Shown here one piece after another: positions 1 to 8,146 of a stretch of DNA of 64,000 nt (within the stretch, counting starts at the first letter, position 1; each line of letters begins with the position of its first letter). Below the pieces are notes generated by a model. The model saw only the letters and a list, made by a program, of their open reading frames with translations. It was not told where the DNA came from and searched no databases. The stretch comes from Candidatus Aminicenantes bacterium UBA6072 (GTDB lineage Bacteria; Acidobacteriota; Aminicenantia; UBA2199). The DNA is taken from assembly GCA_002436105.1 (NCBI GenBank), contig DIXU01000001.1, positions 186,001 to 250,000 of the forward strand. The letters are read 5' to 3'. The translations under genes were made by a program, and so were the position numbers.

Positions 1-852
1 GTCTTCTCGGCCCTGCCTGCCGCCGCGGCCGGGCCGCTGGAGGCCGAGCTCCGCGCCGCGGGCCTGCGCGTCTTTTCCAACGCCGGCGCCCATCGCATGG
101 ATGCAAGCGTGCCGCTGCTCATCCCCGAGGTCAACCCCGGCCACCTGGAGCTGTGTCGCGCGCAGCTGCGGGACCATGAAGGATTCATCGTCACCAATCC
201 CAACTGCGTGGTCGCGGGGCTGGCGCTGGCCCTGAAACCGCTGACGGCCCTGGGGCTGCGCGCCGTGACCGTCACCACCTTCCAGGCCGTTTCCGGCGGC
301 GGCCGCCGCGGCGTCGCCGCCTGGGACACCCTGGGCAACATCGTCCCCTTCATCGCCGGCGAGGAGGAGAAAATCGTGCGCGAGACCGGCAAGATCCTGG
401 GCGAGCTGGCGGGCGATCATGTCGCTGGCAGCCCGATCGAGATCTTCCCCTCCTGCTGCCGCGTCCCGGTGCGCGAGGGCCACCTGCAGAGCGTCAGCGC
501 CGAGTTCGACCGGCCGGTCAGCAGCGGGGAGATCCGGGAAGCGCTGGCCGGCTTTGCGGCGGAGCCGCAGCAGCTGAAGCTGCCCACGGCCCCGGCCGCG
601 CCCATCATCGTCCGCGACGAGGCGGACCGCCCGCAGCCGTTCCTTGACGTCCAGGCGGGCGAGACGGGCCCCGTCGTTGCGGGGCGGCACGGCCGCGCCC
701 GCGGCATGGCGGTCAGCGTGGGCCGGCTGCGGCCGCGGGGCCGACGCTGCGATCTTTTCCTGCTGCTGCACAACACGGTGCGCGGGGCCGCGGGCGGCTC
801 GGTGCTGAACGCCGAGCTGGCGGCGAGCAAGGGCCTGATCCCGGGAAGGTGA
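1..852 (+). CDS. asd: Aspartate-semialdehyde dehydrogenase, 5' end outside window
   Basis: NADPH-dependent reduction of aspartyl phosphate to aspartate semialdehyde, the second step of Lys/Thr/Met synthesis. The reading frame is open from base 1, so the N-terminal NADP-binding part is cut off by the window edge. The visible part has the catalytic cysteine motif NPNCVV, a later RVPVREGH segment carrying the active-site histidine, and the family segment VFSNAGAHRMD just before the ATG at 97. That ATG is therefore internal, not the start. The resemblance is to the archaeal/fungal-like branch. The aspartokinase start lies 3 nt after the stop, so the two consecutive pathway enzymes are probably co-transcribed. 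Confidence 0.93.
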   Translation, partial: VFSALPAAAAGPLEAELRAAGLRVFSNAGAHRMDASVPLLIPEVNPGHLELCRAQLRDHEGFIVTNPNCVVAGLALALKPLTALGLRAVTVTTFQAVSGGGRRGVAAWDTLGNIVPFIAGEEEKIVRETGKILGELAGDHVAGSPIEIFPSCCRVPVREGHLQSVSAEFDRPVSSGEIREALAGFAAEPQQLKLPTAPAAPIIVRDEADRPQPFLDVQAGETGPVVAGRHGRARGMAVSVGRLRPRGRRCDLFLLLHNTVRGAAGGSVLNAELAASKGLIPGR

Positions 853-855
853 CGA

Positions 856-2223
856 ATGAGCAAGGTGATGAAATTCGGCGGCGGCTGTTTGCGCGACGGC
901 CGCAGCATCGCCCGGGCCTGCGCCATCATCGGCAGGCAAAAGCGGGCCGTGGTCGTGGTCTCCGCCGTCTCCGGCGTGACCGAACTTCTGCTTTCCGCCA
1001 TCGAGCAGGCCAAGCGCCATCAGCGGAACATCCCCCCCATCCTGGCCGCCCTGGCGACCCGGCACGTTGCCGTCATCGACGAGTTGTGCCCGGGCGGACC
1101 CGCGAAAAAGCGCCTGCAGGTTGCGATCGCCGCGCAGCTTTCCCGGGCCGAACGGCTGCTCACCGGCATCGCCTGCCACCGCGACCTGACGCCGGCGGTC
1201 CGCGCCCGGCTGCTGAGCTGCGGCGAGAGGCTGGCGGCGCGGCTGCTGGCCGGCATCCTGGAATGCCTGGGCACCAGGGCCATGGCCCTGGATGCCCACC
1301 GGGCCGGCGTCTGCACCGACGAAAACCACGAGAACGCCAGCATCGACCGCACGCGAACCCGCAAGGCGTTGGCTGCCAAGGTGGCTCCCCTGCTGCGCCG
1401 GGATATCGTGCCGGTCATCCCGGGCTTCTTCGGCCGCGGCCCTTCGGGGGCCATCACGCTGCTGGGGCGCAACGGCTCCGATTACAGCGCCGCCGCCGTG
1501 GCCTACGCCCTGGGGGCCGAGCGCCTCGAGGTATGGAAGGATGTCGACGGTTTCATGAGCGCCGACCCGTCCCGGGTGCCGACGGCGCGGCGCCTGGAGC
1601 GCCTCTCGTTCGCCGAGGCGGCCGAGCTCTCCTACTTCGGCGCCAGGATCCTCCACCCGCGCACCGTTGAGCCGCTGGAGGGCACCCGCACGCGGGTCTT
1701 CGTGCGCAGCATGGACGACCCCGGCAGTCCGGGCAGCGAGATCGCGGCAACGAACTCGGGGCGCGTGGTGGACATCGCCGGCATCGCCGCCAACACGCGC
1801 CTGGCCGTCATCCGCATCCACGGTGCCGGCATCGGCTCCAAGCCGGGCCTGCTGGCCGGCGTCAGCTCGCAGCTGGCCGGCGCCGGCATCAACATCCACT
1901 CGGTGCTCACCTCGCAGACCTGCATCAACCTGCTGCTCGACCCGGCCGACGCCCGGCGCAGCCTGCGGAAAATGAAAGCCGCCGTCAACGGCGTCATCAA
2001 GAGGATCGAGCTCGAGGAGAGGCTGGCGCTGGTCGGGGTGGTGGGCGAGCGCATCATGGAGAAGGAGGGGATTTACGCCCGCATCTTCACCGCCGTGGCG
2101 CGGGAGAAGATCAACGTCGAGATGGCCGCCGCCGGAGCCTCCTCCGTCGCCTGCTATTTCCTGGTCAGGAGCACCGACCTGGACCGCGCCCTGCGCGCCG
2201 TCCATGACGAGTTCTTTCCGTGA
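856..2223 (+). CDS. lysC: Aspartate kinase with C-terminal ACT domains
   Basis: Phosphorylates aspartate as the committed step of the aspartate family. 455 aa. The N-terminal amino-acid kinase domain opens with KFGGGCLRDG (usual form KFGGSS) and has the SGVTELL and GRNGSDYSAA segments of monofunctional aspartokinases. Residues of about 310-455 form two ACT domains (IHGAGIGSKPGLLAGV and ALVGVVGERIMEKEG), the allosteric module, so feedback inhibition by lysine or threonine is expected. The start follows the asd stop by 3 nt and has no strong SD of its own, suggesting translational coupling. No homoserine dehydrogenase domain is fused. Function is secure; the effector amino acid cannot be read from sequence. 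Confidence 0.95.
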   Translation: MSKVMKFGGGCLRDGRSIARACAIIGRQKRAVVVVSAVSGVTELLLSAIEQAKRHQRNIPPILAALATRHVAVIDELCPGGPAKKRLQVAIAAQLSRAERLLTGIACHRDLTPAVRARLLSCGERLAARLLAGILECLGTRAMALDAHRAGVCTDENHENASIDRTRTRKALAAKVAPLLRRDIVPVIPGFFGRGPSGAITLLGRNGSDYSAAAVAYALGAERLEVWKDVDGFMSADPSRVPTARRLERLSFAEAAELSYFGARILHPRTVEPLEGTRTRVFVRSMDDPGSPGSEIAATNSGRVVDIAGIAANTRLAVIRIHGAGIGSKPGLLAGVSSQLAGAGINIHSVLTSQTCINLLLDPADARRSLRKMKAAVNGVIKRIELEERLALVGVVGERIMEKEGIYARIFTAVAREKINVEMAAAGASSVACYFLVRSTDLDRALRAVHDEFFP

Positions 2224-2253
2224 TCGAAAGAATTGAATGCGGGACCTTGATGC

Positions 2254-2352
2254 AGTGAAAAGTGATCAGTGAAAAGTGAAATGAGAAGACAAGCGTACTA
2301 ATGTTCGTCTTGATGCTTTCAACCTTTCACTTTTCACATTTCACTTTTTACT
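2254..2352. repeat. Inverted AGTGAAA-type heptamer repeats between convergent genes
   Basis: The left arm (2254-2283) reads as AGTGAAA, AGTGATC, AGTGAAA, AGTGAAA in 7-bp register. The right arm (2317-2352) holds the complement, TTTCACT-type units. Together they can fold into one long imperfect hairpin. The element fills the 152-nt gap between the convergent aspartokinase and TPM genes, where it could act as a two-way terminator, though neither side has a clean U tract. The same unit recurs at 10434-10468. Confidence 0.8.
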
Positions 2353-2375
2353 CAACGCCGGGGTGTCTGCGAAGG

Positions 2376-2831
2376 TCATTCCTTGTTGCCGAAATCGATA
2401 TCGTCGGGGAGCTCGTTGACGTCGCGCTCACCCTGGTGGGGGAAATGCTCGGCGAGCAGGCGGCCGCACTCCCCGATGCCGCGGATCAAGCCCTCGTTGA
2501 ACTTGCCTTCCCTGAAGTCGCCCGCCATGGCCGCCACCAGCTTGTCCCAGAACTCCTGGCCGACCTTCCGGTGGATGCCCTCGTCGCCGACGACGACGAA
2601 GCGGTGGCGCGAGGGGACGACGAAGAACAGGATGCCGTTGCGATCCCTGGTGTCACGCATTTTCATGCGGTCGAACGCCTTTTCGGCGGCATGGCGGACG
2701 CTGCCGTAGAAAAAACGCGAAACGGAAACGCGCATCTCGCCCGAGGTCTGTTTCTCCGCCGCGGCGATGGCCGCCTTGATGCGGTCGTCGTCAATGATCG
2801 CGAGCAGCTTGTGCTGGCTCATGAACGCCAT
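2376..2831 (-). CDS. Small TPM-domain protein (TLP18.3/Psb32/MOLO-1 family)
   Basis: 151 aa from the chosen ATG. A longer reading begins at 2900 but would overlap the Gly-rich tail of the upstream gene; the ATG at 2831 has GGGAGG six bases before it, just after that gene's stop, so it is preferred. Segments TSGEMRVSVSR, ILFFVVPSRHRFVVVGDEGI and the DFREGKFNEGL helix are typical of the TPM fold. No signal peptide or membrane segment, so probably cytosolic or membrane-associated through partners. It is third in a LemA-TPM-TPM operon. TPM domains have been linked to photosystem repair and to weak phosphatase activity in other organisms; the role here is unknown. Confidence 0.82.
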   Translation of the reverse strand: MAFMSQHKLLAIIDDDRIKAAIAAAEKQTSGEMRVSVSRFFYGSVRHAAEKAFDRMKMRDTRDRNGILFFVVPSRHRFVVVGDEGIHRKVGQEFWDKLVAAMAGDFREGKFNEGLIRGIGECGRLLAEHFPHQGERDVNELPDDIDFGNKE

Positions 2832-2841
2832 GTCCGCCTCC

Positions 2842-3591
2842 CTACCACGAACCGGAGGCGCCGCCGCCTCCCGACCTGCCGCCGCCGCCGGAGAATCCAC
2901 CCCGTCCGCCCCCGCGCCCTCCCGACAGGATGGTGAAGAGCAGGTAAATGGCCAGCGAGGGATTGGTGATGAACAGGATGAGGAAAAAGAGGATGCCGAT
3001 GCCCAGCAGGATCTTTTCGGAAAGGGTCATGGGCCGGCTCTCAGCCCCTGGCTCTTCCCCGCCGCCGGAGGCGGCCCCCTCGCCGGAGATGACGGCGATC
3101 AGGCGGTCGACGGCGGCGCGCACGGCGCCGTCGTTGTCCCCGCCCTGCAGCCGCGGCTCCATCTCGTCGCGGATGATGCGGCCGGCCAGGGCATCGGGAA
3201 GCTGTTCCTCCAGGCCGTAGCCCGTCTCGATGCGCAGCCGCCTGTCCTCGGCCATGACGAACAGGACCAGGCCGTCATCGAGCCCGCGGCGGCCGATCTT
3301 CCAGGCCGCGAAGGCCTTGACCGCCCATTCATCGAGCGGAACGAGCCCGGTGGTCCGGCCGATGAAGACGATGACCTGGTGCCCGCTGGACCTTTCAAAC
3401 GCTTCCAGCCGGGCATCCAGCTCGGCGGCCGCCGCCGGCGAGAGGAAGCCGGCCTCGTCGGTGAGCCAGCGCTGGGGAGCCGCCGGGATCGGGACTTGGA
3501 TCCCGGCCTCGGTCTGAGCCTGCATTCCCGTCGCCAGGGCGAAGAGGAGCAGGCCGGCCAGCGCCGGCAGGAGAGGCCGCCGCGTTTTCAC
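2842..3591 (-). CDS. YgcG-like TPM-domain membrane protein with Gly-rich tail
   Basis: 249 aa. Signal peptide at residues 1-26, ending near GMQAQT. A TPM domain (about 35-160) contains LTDEAGFLSPAAAAELDARL and GHQVIVFIGRTTG. A membrane segment (about 193-222) is rich in I, L and F, and the tail is almost only Gly, Ser and Arg, ending GGASGSW. This exported TPM / one membrane span / glycine tail layout is that of YgcG-type proteins. The start is GTG, 3 nt after the lemA stop, so translation is probably coupled. LemA and YgcG genes are commonly adjacent, which supports both calls; the molecular function of the pair is not established. Confidence 0.85.
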   Translation of the reverse strand: MKTRRPLLPALAGLLLFALATGMQAQTEAGIQVPIPAAPQRWLTDEAGFLSPAAAAELDARLEAFERSSGHQVIVFIGRTTGLVPLDEWAVKAFAAWKIGRRGLDDGLVLFVMAEDRRLRIETGYGLEEQLPDALAGRIIRDEMEPRLQGGDNDGAVRAAVDRLIAVISGEGAASGGGEEPGAESRPMTLSEKILLGIGILFFLILFITNPSLAIYLLFTILSGGRGGGRGGFSGGGGRSGGGGASGSW

Positions 3592-3594
3592 TGA

Positions 3595-4197
3595 CTAAAA
3601 CTGGACCTTGGGCGCGGTCTCGGCGCCGGCCTGGGACTTGAAATAGGACTTTTCCTGGAAGCGCTTGCCAAAGAAGTTGGCGATGACCACCGTGGGGAAG
3701 CTCATCCTCTTGGTGTTGAAGGCCTGGGCCGCCTCGTTGAAGCGCATGCGCTCTACGTTGATGCGGTTCTCGGTTCCCTCCAGCTGCACCTGCAGGTCGC
3801 GGAAGTTCTGGGTGGCCTTGAGGTCGGGATATTTCTCCACCACCACCAGCAGCCGCGACAGGGCCGACGACAGCCCGTCCTGGGCCTGCTGGAACTTGGC
3901 GAAGGCCTCGGGGTCGCTGGCGGGGTTGTTGCCCAGCTGGACCTGCCCGACCTTGGCACGGGCCTCGGTGACCTGGGTGAACGTGTCTTTCTCGAATTCC
4001 GCGGCGCCCTTGACCGTCTCCACCAGGTTGGGGATCAGGTCGGCGCGGCGCTGGTAGGCGCTCTCCACCTGCGCCCACTGGGAGAGGGCTTTCTGGTCCA
4101 GGGAGACCAGGCCGTTATAGGCACTCATCACCCACAGGGCGACGATCACCACCACGCCGATCAGGATCACCAGGGGACTCAACAACAGCTTCTTCAT
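3595..4197 (-). CDS. lemA: LemA family protein
   Basis: 200 aa. One N-terminal membrane anchor (LLLSPLVILIGVVVIVALWV) is followed by a helical domain with the family signature YNGLVSLDQKALSQWAQVES and YQRRADLIPNLVETVKG. LemA proteins sit in the envelope with a short N terminus and a long alpha-helical domain; their biochemical role is unknown. Three ATGs lie close together. The one at 4197 has GGAGG 8 nt upstream, whereas the outermost at 4212 overlaps that same SD, so 4197 is chosen. First gene of the LemA-TPM-TPM operon, behind a TTGCCC/TACAAT promoter. Confidence 0.9.
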   Translation of the reverse strand: MKKLLLSPLVILIGVVVIVALWVMSAYNGLVSLDQKALSQWAQVESAYQRRADLIPNLVETVKGAAEFEKDTFTQVTEARAKVGQVQLGNNPASDPEAFAKFQQAQDGLSSALSRLLVVVEKYPDLKATQNFRDLQVQLEGTENRINVERMRFNEAAQAFNTKRMSFPTVVIANFFGKRFQEKSYFKSQAGAETAPKVQF

Positions 4198-4251
4198 TTT
4201 CATCTCCTCCATGCTAGCGAATTTTCTACGTTGCCATCGATTGCCGGGTTC

Positions 4252-4280
4252 ATTGTACGCGCAAAGCGAACGCCGGGCAA
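4252..4280 (-). promoter_or_regulatory. Sigma70-type promoter for the lemA operon
   Basis: On the minus strand TTGCCC (4275-4280) and TACAAT (4252-4257) are 17 bp apart, about 55 nt upstream of the chosen lemA start. Seen in sequence only. Confidence 0.6.
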
Positions 4281-4296
4281 GACGTCAGAACGCCTT

Positions 4297-5484
4297 TCAG
4301 GAAAGGACACCGATGCCGCGGTGCCGGTCGGCGATGGCCGCGGCCAGCCCGTCCAGGGCCCGGTAGTCCTTTTCCAGCGGGTAGCCCTTGGCCAGCACCG
4401 TCGGCAAAAATTCGGCCTTGAGGTTGCCCAGGGAGGCCATGAGGCTCTCCTCCGTCCTGCCGCCCCAGCCGTAGGAGCCGATGATCGAGGCGAACTTCGT
4501 TTTCGGCCGCAGGGCGTTGACCAGGAAGGCGGCGGTTGCGGCGGCCGGGTGGGCGCCGCCCAGCACCGTCGGCGTGGCCAGGACCAGGGTGGAGGCATCG
4601 ATCAGCTCCTTGGCCAGTTCGCCGACGTCGGCCGTGATCAGGTTGCAGGGGACGACCCCGACCCCTTGGCGCACCAGGGCGTCGGCAAGGTGTTCCACCA
4701 TTTCGCGGGTGCTGCCGTGCATGGAGACGAAGGGGATCAGGGCCAGGTTCCGGGTGGCGTCGGACGCCCACTCGCGGTAGGCGTCGAGGATCAGGGCCGG
4801 GCGCGGGTAGACCACGCCGTGGCTGGGGGCGATCATGTCGATGGCCATTCCCTGCAGCTTCTCCAGGTGCTTGCGGATCGGCCCGCGGAAAGGCATCATG
4901 ATCTCGGCGAAATAGCGCTTGGCCGCGCTGAGCGTGCGGGCCTCGTCGCTGAGAATGGGGTGGCTCTGGGCCAGGTGGGCGCCCAGGAAATCGCAGCTGA
5001 ACAGGACCTTGTCCTCGCGCAGGTAGGTGAGCATGGTCTCGGGCCAGTGCACCCAGGGCGCCAGGATGAACTCCAGGGTCCGGCCGCCGAGGTCCAGCGT
5101 CGCGCCGTCGGCGACGGCCTGGAACCTGTCTTCCGGCAGCTGCAGCAGGTCCCGGAGCATGGCTTGGCACTTCTCGTTGGTCACCACCCTGGCCTCGGGG
5201 AACAGCTCCAGGACGTCGCCGATGGTGCCCGAATGATCCTGCTCGGCGTGCTGGCTGACCAGGTAGTCGATGCGCGTCACTCCGGCCTGCTGCAGGTTGG
5301 CCAGCAGGTCGCCGGCCTTGGCCGGGTCGACGGCGTCGATCAGGGCCGTCTTGCTGCTGCCGCGCACGATGTAGGCGTTGTACGAAGTGCCGTCGGGCAG
5401 GGGGATCAACTCGTCGAAGAGCCGCCGGTCCCAGTCCAGGGCCCCCACCCACAGGATATCCTTTTTTATTTCAATGGCCGCCAT
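4297..5484 (-). CDS. fprA: A-type flavodiiron protein (rubredoxin:O2/NO oxidoreductase)
   Basis: Four-electron reduction of O2 to water, or reduction of NO to N2O, in the cytosol. 395 aa, normal for the A type. The N-terminal metallo-beta-lactamase-like domain keeps the full diiron ligand set: H79, E81, D83 (in SQHAEQDHSG), H146 (APWVHWPE), D165 (SCDFLGAH) and H222 (APSHGVVY). The C-terminal flavodoxin domain, from about 250, has the FMN phosphate loop SMHGSTREM and the GSYGWGG loop. The ATG has GGAGG just upstream. It follows the rubredoxin gene by 80 nt on the same transcript, the classic electron-donor arrangement. Confidence 0.95.
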   Translation of the reverse strand: MAAIEIKKDILWVGALDWDRRLFDELIPLPDGTSYNAYIVRGSSKTALIDAVDPAKAGDLLANLQQAGVTRIDYLVSQHAEQDHSGTIGDVLELFPEARVVTNEKCQAMLRDLLQLPEDRFQAVADGATLDLGGRTLEFILAPWVHWPETMLTYLREDKVLFSCDFLGAHLAQSHPILSDEARTLSAAKRYFAEIMMPFRGPIRKHLEKLQGMAIDMIAPSHGVVYPRPALILDAYREWASDATRNLALIPFVSMHGSTREMVEHLADALVRQGVGVVPCNLITADVGELAKELIDASTLVLATPTVLGGAHPAAATAAFLVNALRPKTKFASIIGSYGWGGRTEESLMASLGNLKAEFLPTVLAKGYPLEKDYRALDGLAAAIADRHRGIGVLS

Positions 5485-5564
5485 ATTGCCTCCACGGTGA
5501 GAATTGACAAATCAACGCCAGCGGCACCGGCCTCATGACCGGCGGGCGAATCTCCCTTTCCGGC

Positions 5565-5726
5565 TCAGTCCGTGGGCTCGAAAGAGTCCTTGCCGGCGCC
5601 GCAGACCGGGCAGACCCAGTCCTCGGGAATATCCTCGAACGCAGTACCCGGCTGGATCCCGGAGTCGGGATCGCCGTCGGCCGGGTTGTATACGTAGCCG
5701 CAGACGGTGCACACATACTTCTTCAT
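5565..5726 (-). CDS. Rubredoxin
   Basis: A 53-aa one-iron electron carrier. Two CxxCG knuckles hold the Fe(Cys)4 site: C6 and C9 in YVCTVCGY, C39 and C42 in DWVCPVCGAGK. The central YNPADGD, GTAFEDIPEDW pattern is diagnostic of rubredoxin. ATG preceded by AGGAGG at good spacing. It lies first in an operon with the flavodiiron protein and almost certainly donates electrons to it; a consensus promoter lies 58 bases upstream. Confidence 0.95.
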   Translation of the reverse strand: MKKYVCTVCGYVYNPADGDPDSGIQPGTAFEDIPEDWVCPVCGAGKDSFEPTD

Positions 5727-5783
5727 CTTTGCCTCCTGTTCCGCCGCAAGGCCGGCAGCGGCGCCGCCGCGGCGCGGGTTCCA

Positions 5784-5812
5784 ATTATAGGGTCAATTCC
5801 GCCCCGTGTCAA
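5784..5812 (-). promoter_or_regulatory. Consensus sigma70 promoter for rubredoxin-fprA
   Basis: On the minus strand a perfect TTGACA (5807-5812) and a perfect TATAAT (5784-5789) are separated by exactly 17 bp. Upstream of the rubredoxin start the leader is about 50 nt. This is the closest match to consensus in the window and suggests strong constitutive expression unless a repressor intervenes. Confidence 0.85.
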
Positions 5813-5828
5813 TGCGCCGCGGCCGCCC

Positions 5829-6590
5829 CTACAAGCCCTTGATCAGGCGCATGATCTCGGTCTTCAGCGCCTCGTCCTGGGTGATCCCCAGCGCCTGCTC
5901 CAGCTGGTCCAGGGCTTTCCGCCTCTGGCCGAGCCTGGCCGCGACCCGGGCGCCGTTGACCAGAATGAGGGGGTCCGGCGCGGGCAGCAGCAGGAGCGCC
6001 CGGTCAAAGCTCTCGCCCGCTTCCGGCAAACGCCCCAGGTTCTCCAGCGCCTGCCCCTTCAGGTTGAACAGCGGGGCGAAGCGCCGGTTGAGCAGCAGCC
6101 CCTTTTCCGCGTAGCGCAGGGCCGAATCGTGCTTGTTGAACTTGATCTCCAGCATCGCCAGGTTAGCGAAGGCGTTCTCCGGCGTCTGGTATTCCTGGGC
6201 ATTGGCGGCGATGAGGAGGTTTTCCTTGGCCCGCTCGTAGTCGCCGATTTCGCTGTAGGCCGTGCCCAGCAGGTTATAGGCATCGTAGAACTGCGGGCTG
6301 ATCTGCAGCAGGCGTTCCAGCAGGTCGACGGCCTTGGGAAATTCGCGGCGGTAGACATGGACCAGGGCCATGCCGTTCAAGGCCGGCACCAGGCGCGGAT
6401 TCTTTTTCAGAGCCGCTTCCAGCCGGTCCGCCGCCAGGCCCAGCTTGCCGTTGTTGAGATAGCCGATGCCCTCGTTGGCCAGGTATTCGGCCGACCCGGG
6501 CTGCAGCTGCCCCGGAGCCGTGCGTGGCCGGCTGCCGCCGCAGGACAGCAGCATCGTTGCCGCCGCCACCATCAGGATAACCTTCTTCAT
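5829..6590 (-). CDS. TPR-repeat lipoprotein
   Basis: 253 aa. Lipoprotein signal with lipobox LLSC (Cys17), followed by GGSRPRTAPG, so probably outer-membrane anchored. Residues 32-190 are tetratricopeptide repeats, e.g. EYLANEGIGYLNNGKLGLAA, YDAYNLLGTAYSEIGDYERA and ENAFANLAMLEIKFNKHDSA. The general layout recalls PilF/PilW-type pilotin lipoproteins, but no pilus gene is adjacent, so only a scaffold role is supported. The start ATG overlaps the stop of the upstream cyclase gene (ATGA), and it is last in the thpR-plsY-gpsA-cyclase operon. Confidence 0.85.
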   Translation of the reverse strand: MKKVILMVAAATMLLSCGGSRPRTAPGQLQPGSAEYLANEGIGYLNNGKLGLAADRLEAALKKNPRLVPALNGMALVHVYRREFPKAVDLLERLLQISPQFYDAYNLLGTAYSEIGDYERAKENLLIAANAQEYQTPENAFANLAMLEIKFNKHDSALRYAEKGLLLNRRFAPLFNLKGQALENLGRLPEAGESFDRALLLLPAPDPLILVNGARVAARLGQRRKALDQLEQALGITQDEALKTEIMRLIKGL

Positions 6591-8146
6591 GTTGCCCCCT
6601 TTGCTCCCTTGACCTTGTATACTTTCAACGGCCTGGAAATGCCCGTCAGCTTCTTCTCACCCAACAACTCGAAAACGAAGCGTCCCCGGGTCGTCTGCTG
6701 GGTCTGCTCGGAGACCACGATCTCGTCGCAGCCGGCCACCGCCGATTCCAGGCGCGAGGCGATGTTGACCGTGTTGCCCAGCACGGTGAACTCCAGGCGC
6801 TTGGGCGAGCCGAAGTCGCCGGAGATCAGCTTGCCCGAATGGATGCCGATGCGCACCTGCACGCGGTTCTTCTCCTCGGCCTGGCCATTGAGCTCGCGCA
6901 GCCGCGCCATCATCTCCAGGGCGGCGACGATGGCGCGCTCGGCATGGTCGGCGCATTCGAGGGGAATGCCGAAGACGGCCATGATGGCATCGCCGATGAA
7001 CTTGTCCAGCGTGCCGTTGTGGCGGAAGATGATCTCGGTCATTTCGGTGAAGAAATTGTTCAGGAACATGCCCACGGCGATCGGGGTCATCTGCTCGGCG
7101 CGCGAGGTGAACCGCACGATATCCATGAACAGGACCGTGGCTTCCGATTCGCGGTAGGGCATGAGCTCGCCGGTGTTGCTGTCCTGGAACTCCAGCAGCC
7201 GCGAGACCACCGCCGGCGAGTGGTAGCGCTCGAGCCGCGCGCGCAGCCGCCGCTCGCGGTTCAGCTTGTCCAGGCTGTTGGCCCCCTCGATGGCGAAGCC
7301 GGCGAAGTTGGCGATGATGGACATGACCTCGAGTTCCTTCTCGCCGAACACCTGGGAAACGCTCGAGGTGTCGACGTAGATCAGGCCGTAGATGCAATCC
7401 TTGGTCCAGATGGGAACCGAGATGGCCGAGGTGATGCCGTACATGATGATGCTGTTCGAGCTGTCGAAGCGCGAATCATTCATCGTGTTGGACGACAGGA
7501 TGGCCACCTTCTCGTGGATGGCCTTCAGGGCGATGGTCTTGGAGATGCGCACGTCGTCGGCCTCCTGGGACTGCATGGAATAGGTGTACTTGAGGCGGAC
7601 ATCGTTCTGCTTCTCGTCATAGTAGAAAATATAGATCTTTTCGGGATGCACGAACTGGAAGATCAGGTCGCCCAGCTTCTGGAAGCTCTCGTCGATGTCC
7701 TGGGAGGCGATCAGGCTCTTGCCCAGCGCCGTCAGCGACGCCAGGAAGCTCGGCTCCTCGCGCTTGCGCCGCGCCTTTTTCTCCGCCGGCAGCAGATCCT
7801 CCAGGGGGACCATCATCGAGATGCGCTGGTCGTCGGTATCGCGGTAGCTTTCCTTCTTGTCCACCGCCAGGTAGCTGAGGATGGTCCGGCCGATGGTGAT
7901 CTTGTCGCCGACCTCCAGCGCCTTCGCCTGCACGCGGCGGCCGTTGACGTAGCAGCCGTTGGTGCTGTTCATGTCGGAGAGCTTGAAACCCTTGGCGGTG
8001 CGCTGCAGGCGGCAGTGCTGCCGCGAGACGGTATTGTCCTTCAGCTCGATGTCGTTGTCGGGGAGCTTGCCGATGACCACCGCGTCCTTGGCCAGGTAAA
8101 AGACCTTCACCTCGTCGTCGGCCAGGTATTCTAGCTTGTAGTCCAT
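6587..8146 (-). CDS. FHA-GAF-class III adenylate/guanylate cyclase
   Basis: 519 aa, cytosolic, no membrane segment. FHA domain at about 20-95 (VIGKLPDNDIEL, SRQHCRL, NSTNGCYVNG), a phosphothreonine-binding module; GAF-like sensor at about 130-290; class III cyclase domain at about 325-510. Both metal aspartates are present (VLFMDIVRF and DKFIGDAIMAVFG) and the transition-state Asn/Arg lie in VNIASRLE. The purine-specifying position, usually Asp in GDxVN, is Asn (LGNTVN), so ATP versus GTP choice is uncertain. The start overlaps the end of gpsA by 16 nt. It presumably makes a cyclic nucleotide in response to phosphoprotein and small-ligand inputs. Confidence 0.92.
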   Translation of the reverse strand: MDYKLEYLADDEVKVFYLAKDAVVIGKLPDNDIELKDNTVSRQHCRLQRTAKGFKLSDMNSTNGCYVNGRRVQAKALEVGDKITIGRTILSYLAVDKKESYRDTDDQRISMMVPLEDLLPAEKKARRKREEPSFLASLTALGKSLIASQDIDESFQKLGDLIFQFVHPEKIYIFYYDEKQNDVRLKYTYSMQSQEADDVRISKTIALKAIHEKVAILSSNTMNDSRFDSSNSIIMYGITSAISVPIWTKDCIYGLIYVDTSSVSQVFGEKELEVMSIIANFAGFAIEGANSLDKLNRERRLRARLERYHSPAVVSRLLEFQDSNTGELMPYRESEATVLFMDIVRFTSRAEQMTPIAVGMFLNNFFTEMTEIIFRHNGTLDKFIGDAIMAVFGIPLECADHAERAIVAALEMMARLRELNGQAEEKNRVQVRIGIHSGKLISGDFGSPKRLEFTVLGNTVNIASRLESAVAGCDEIVVSEQTQQTTRGRFVFELLGEKKLTGISRPLKVYKVKGAKGAT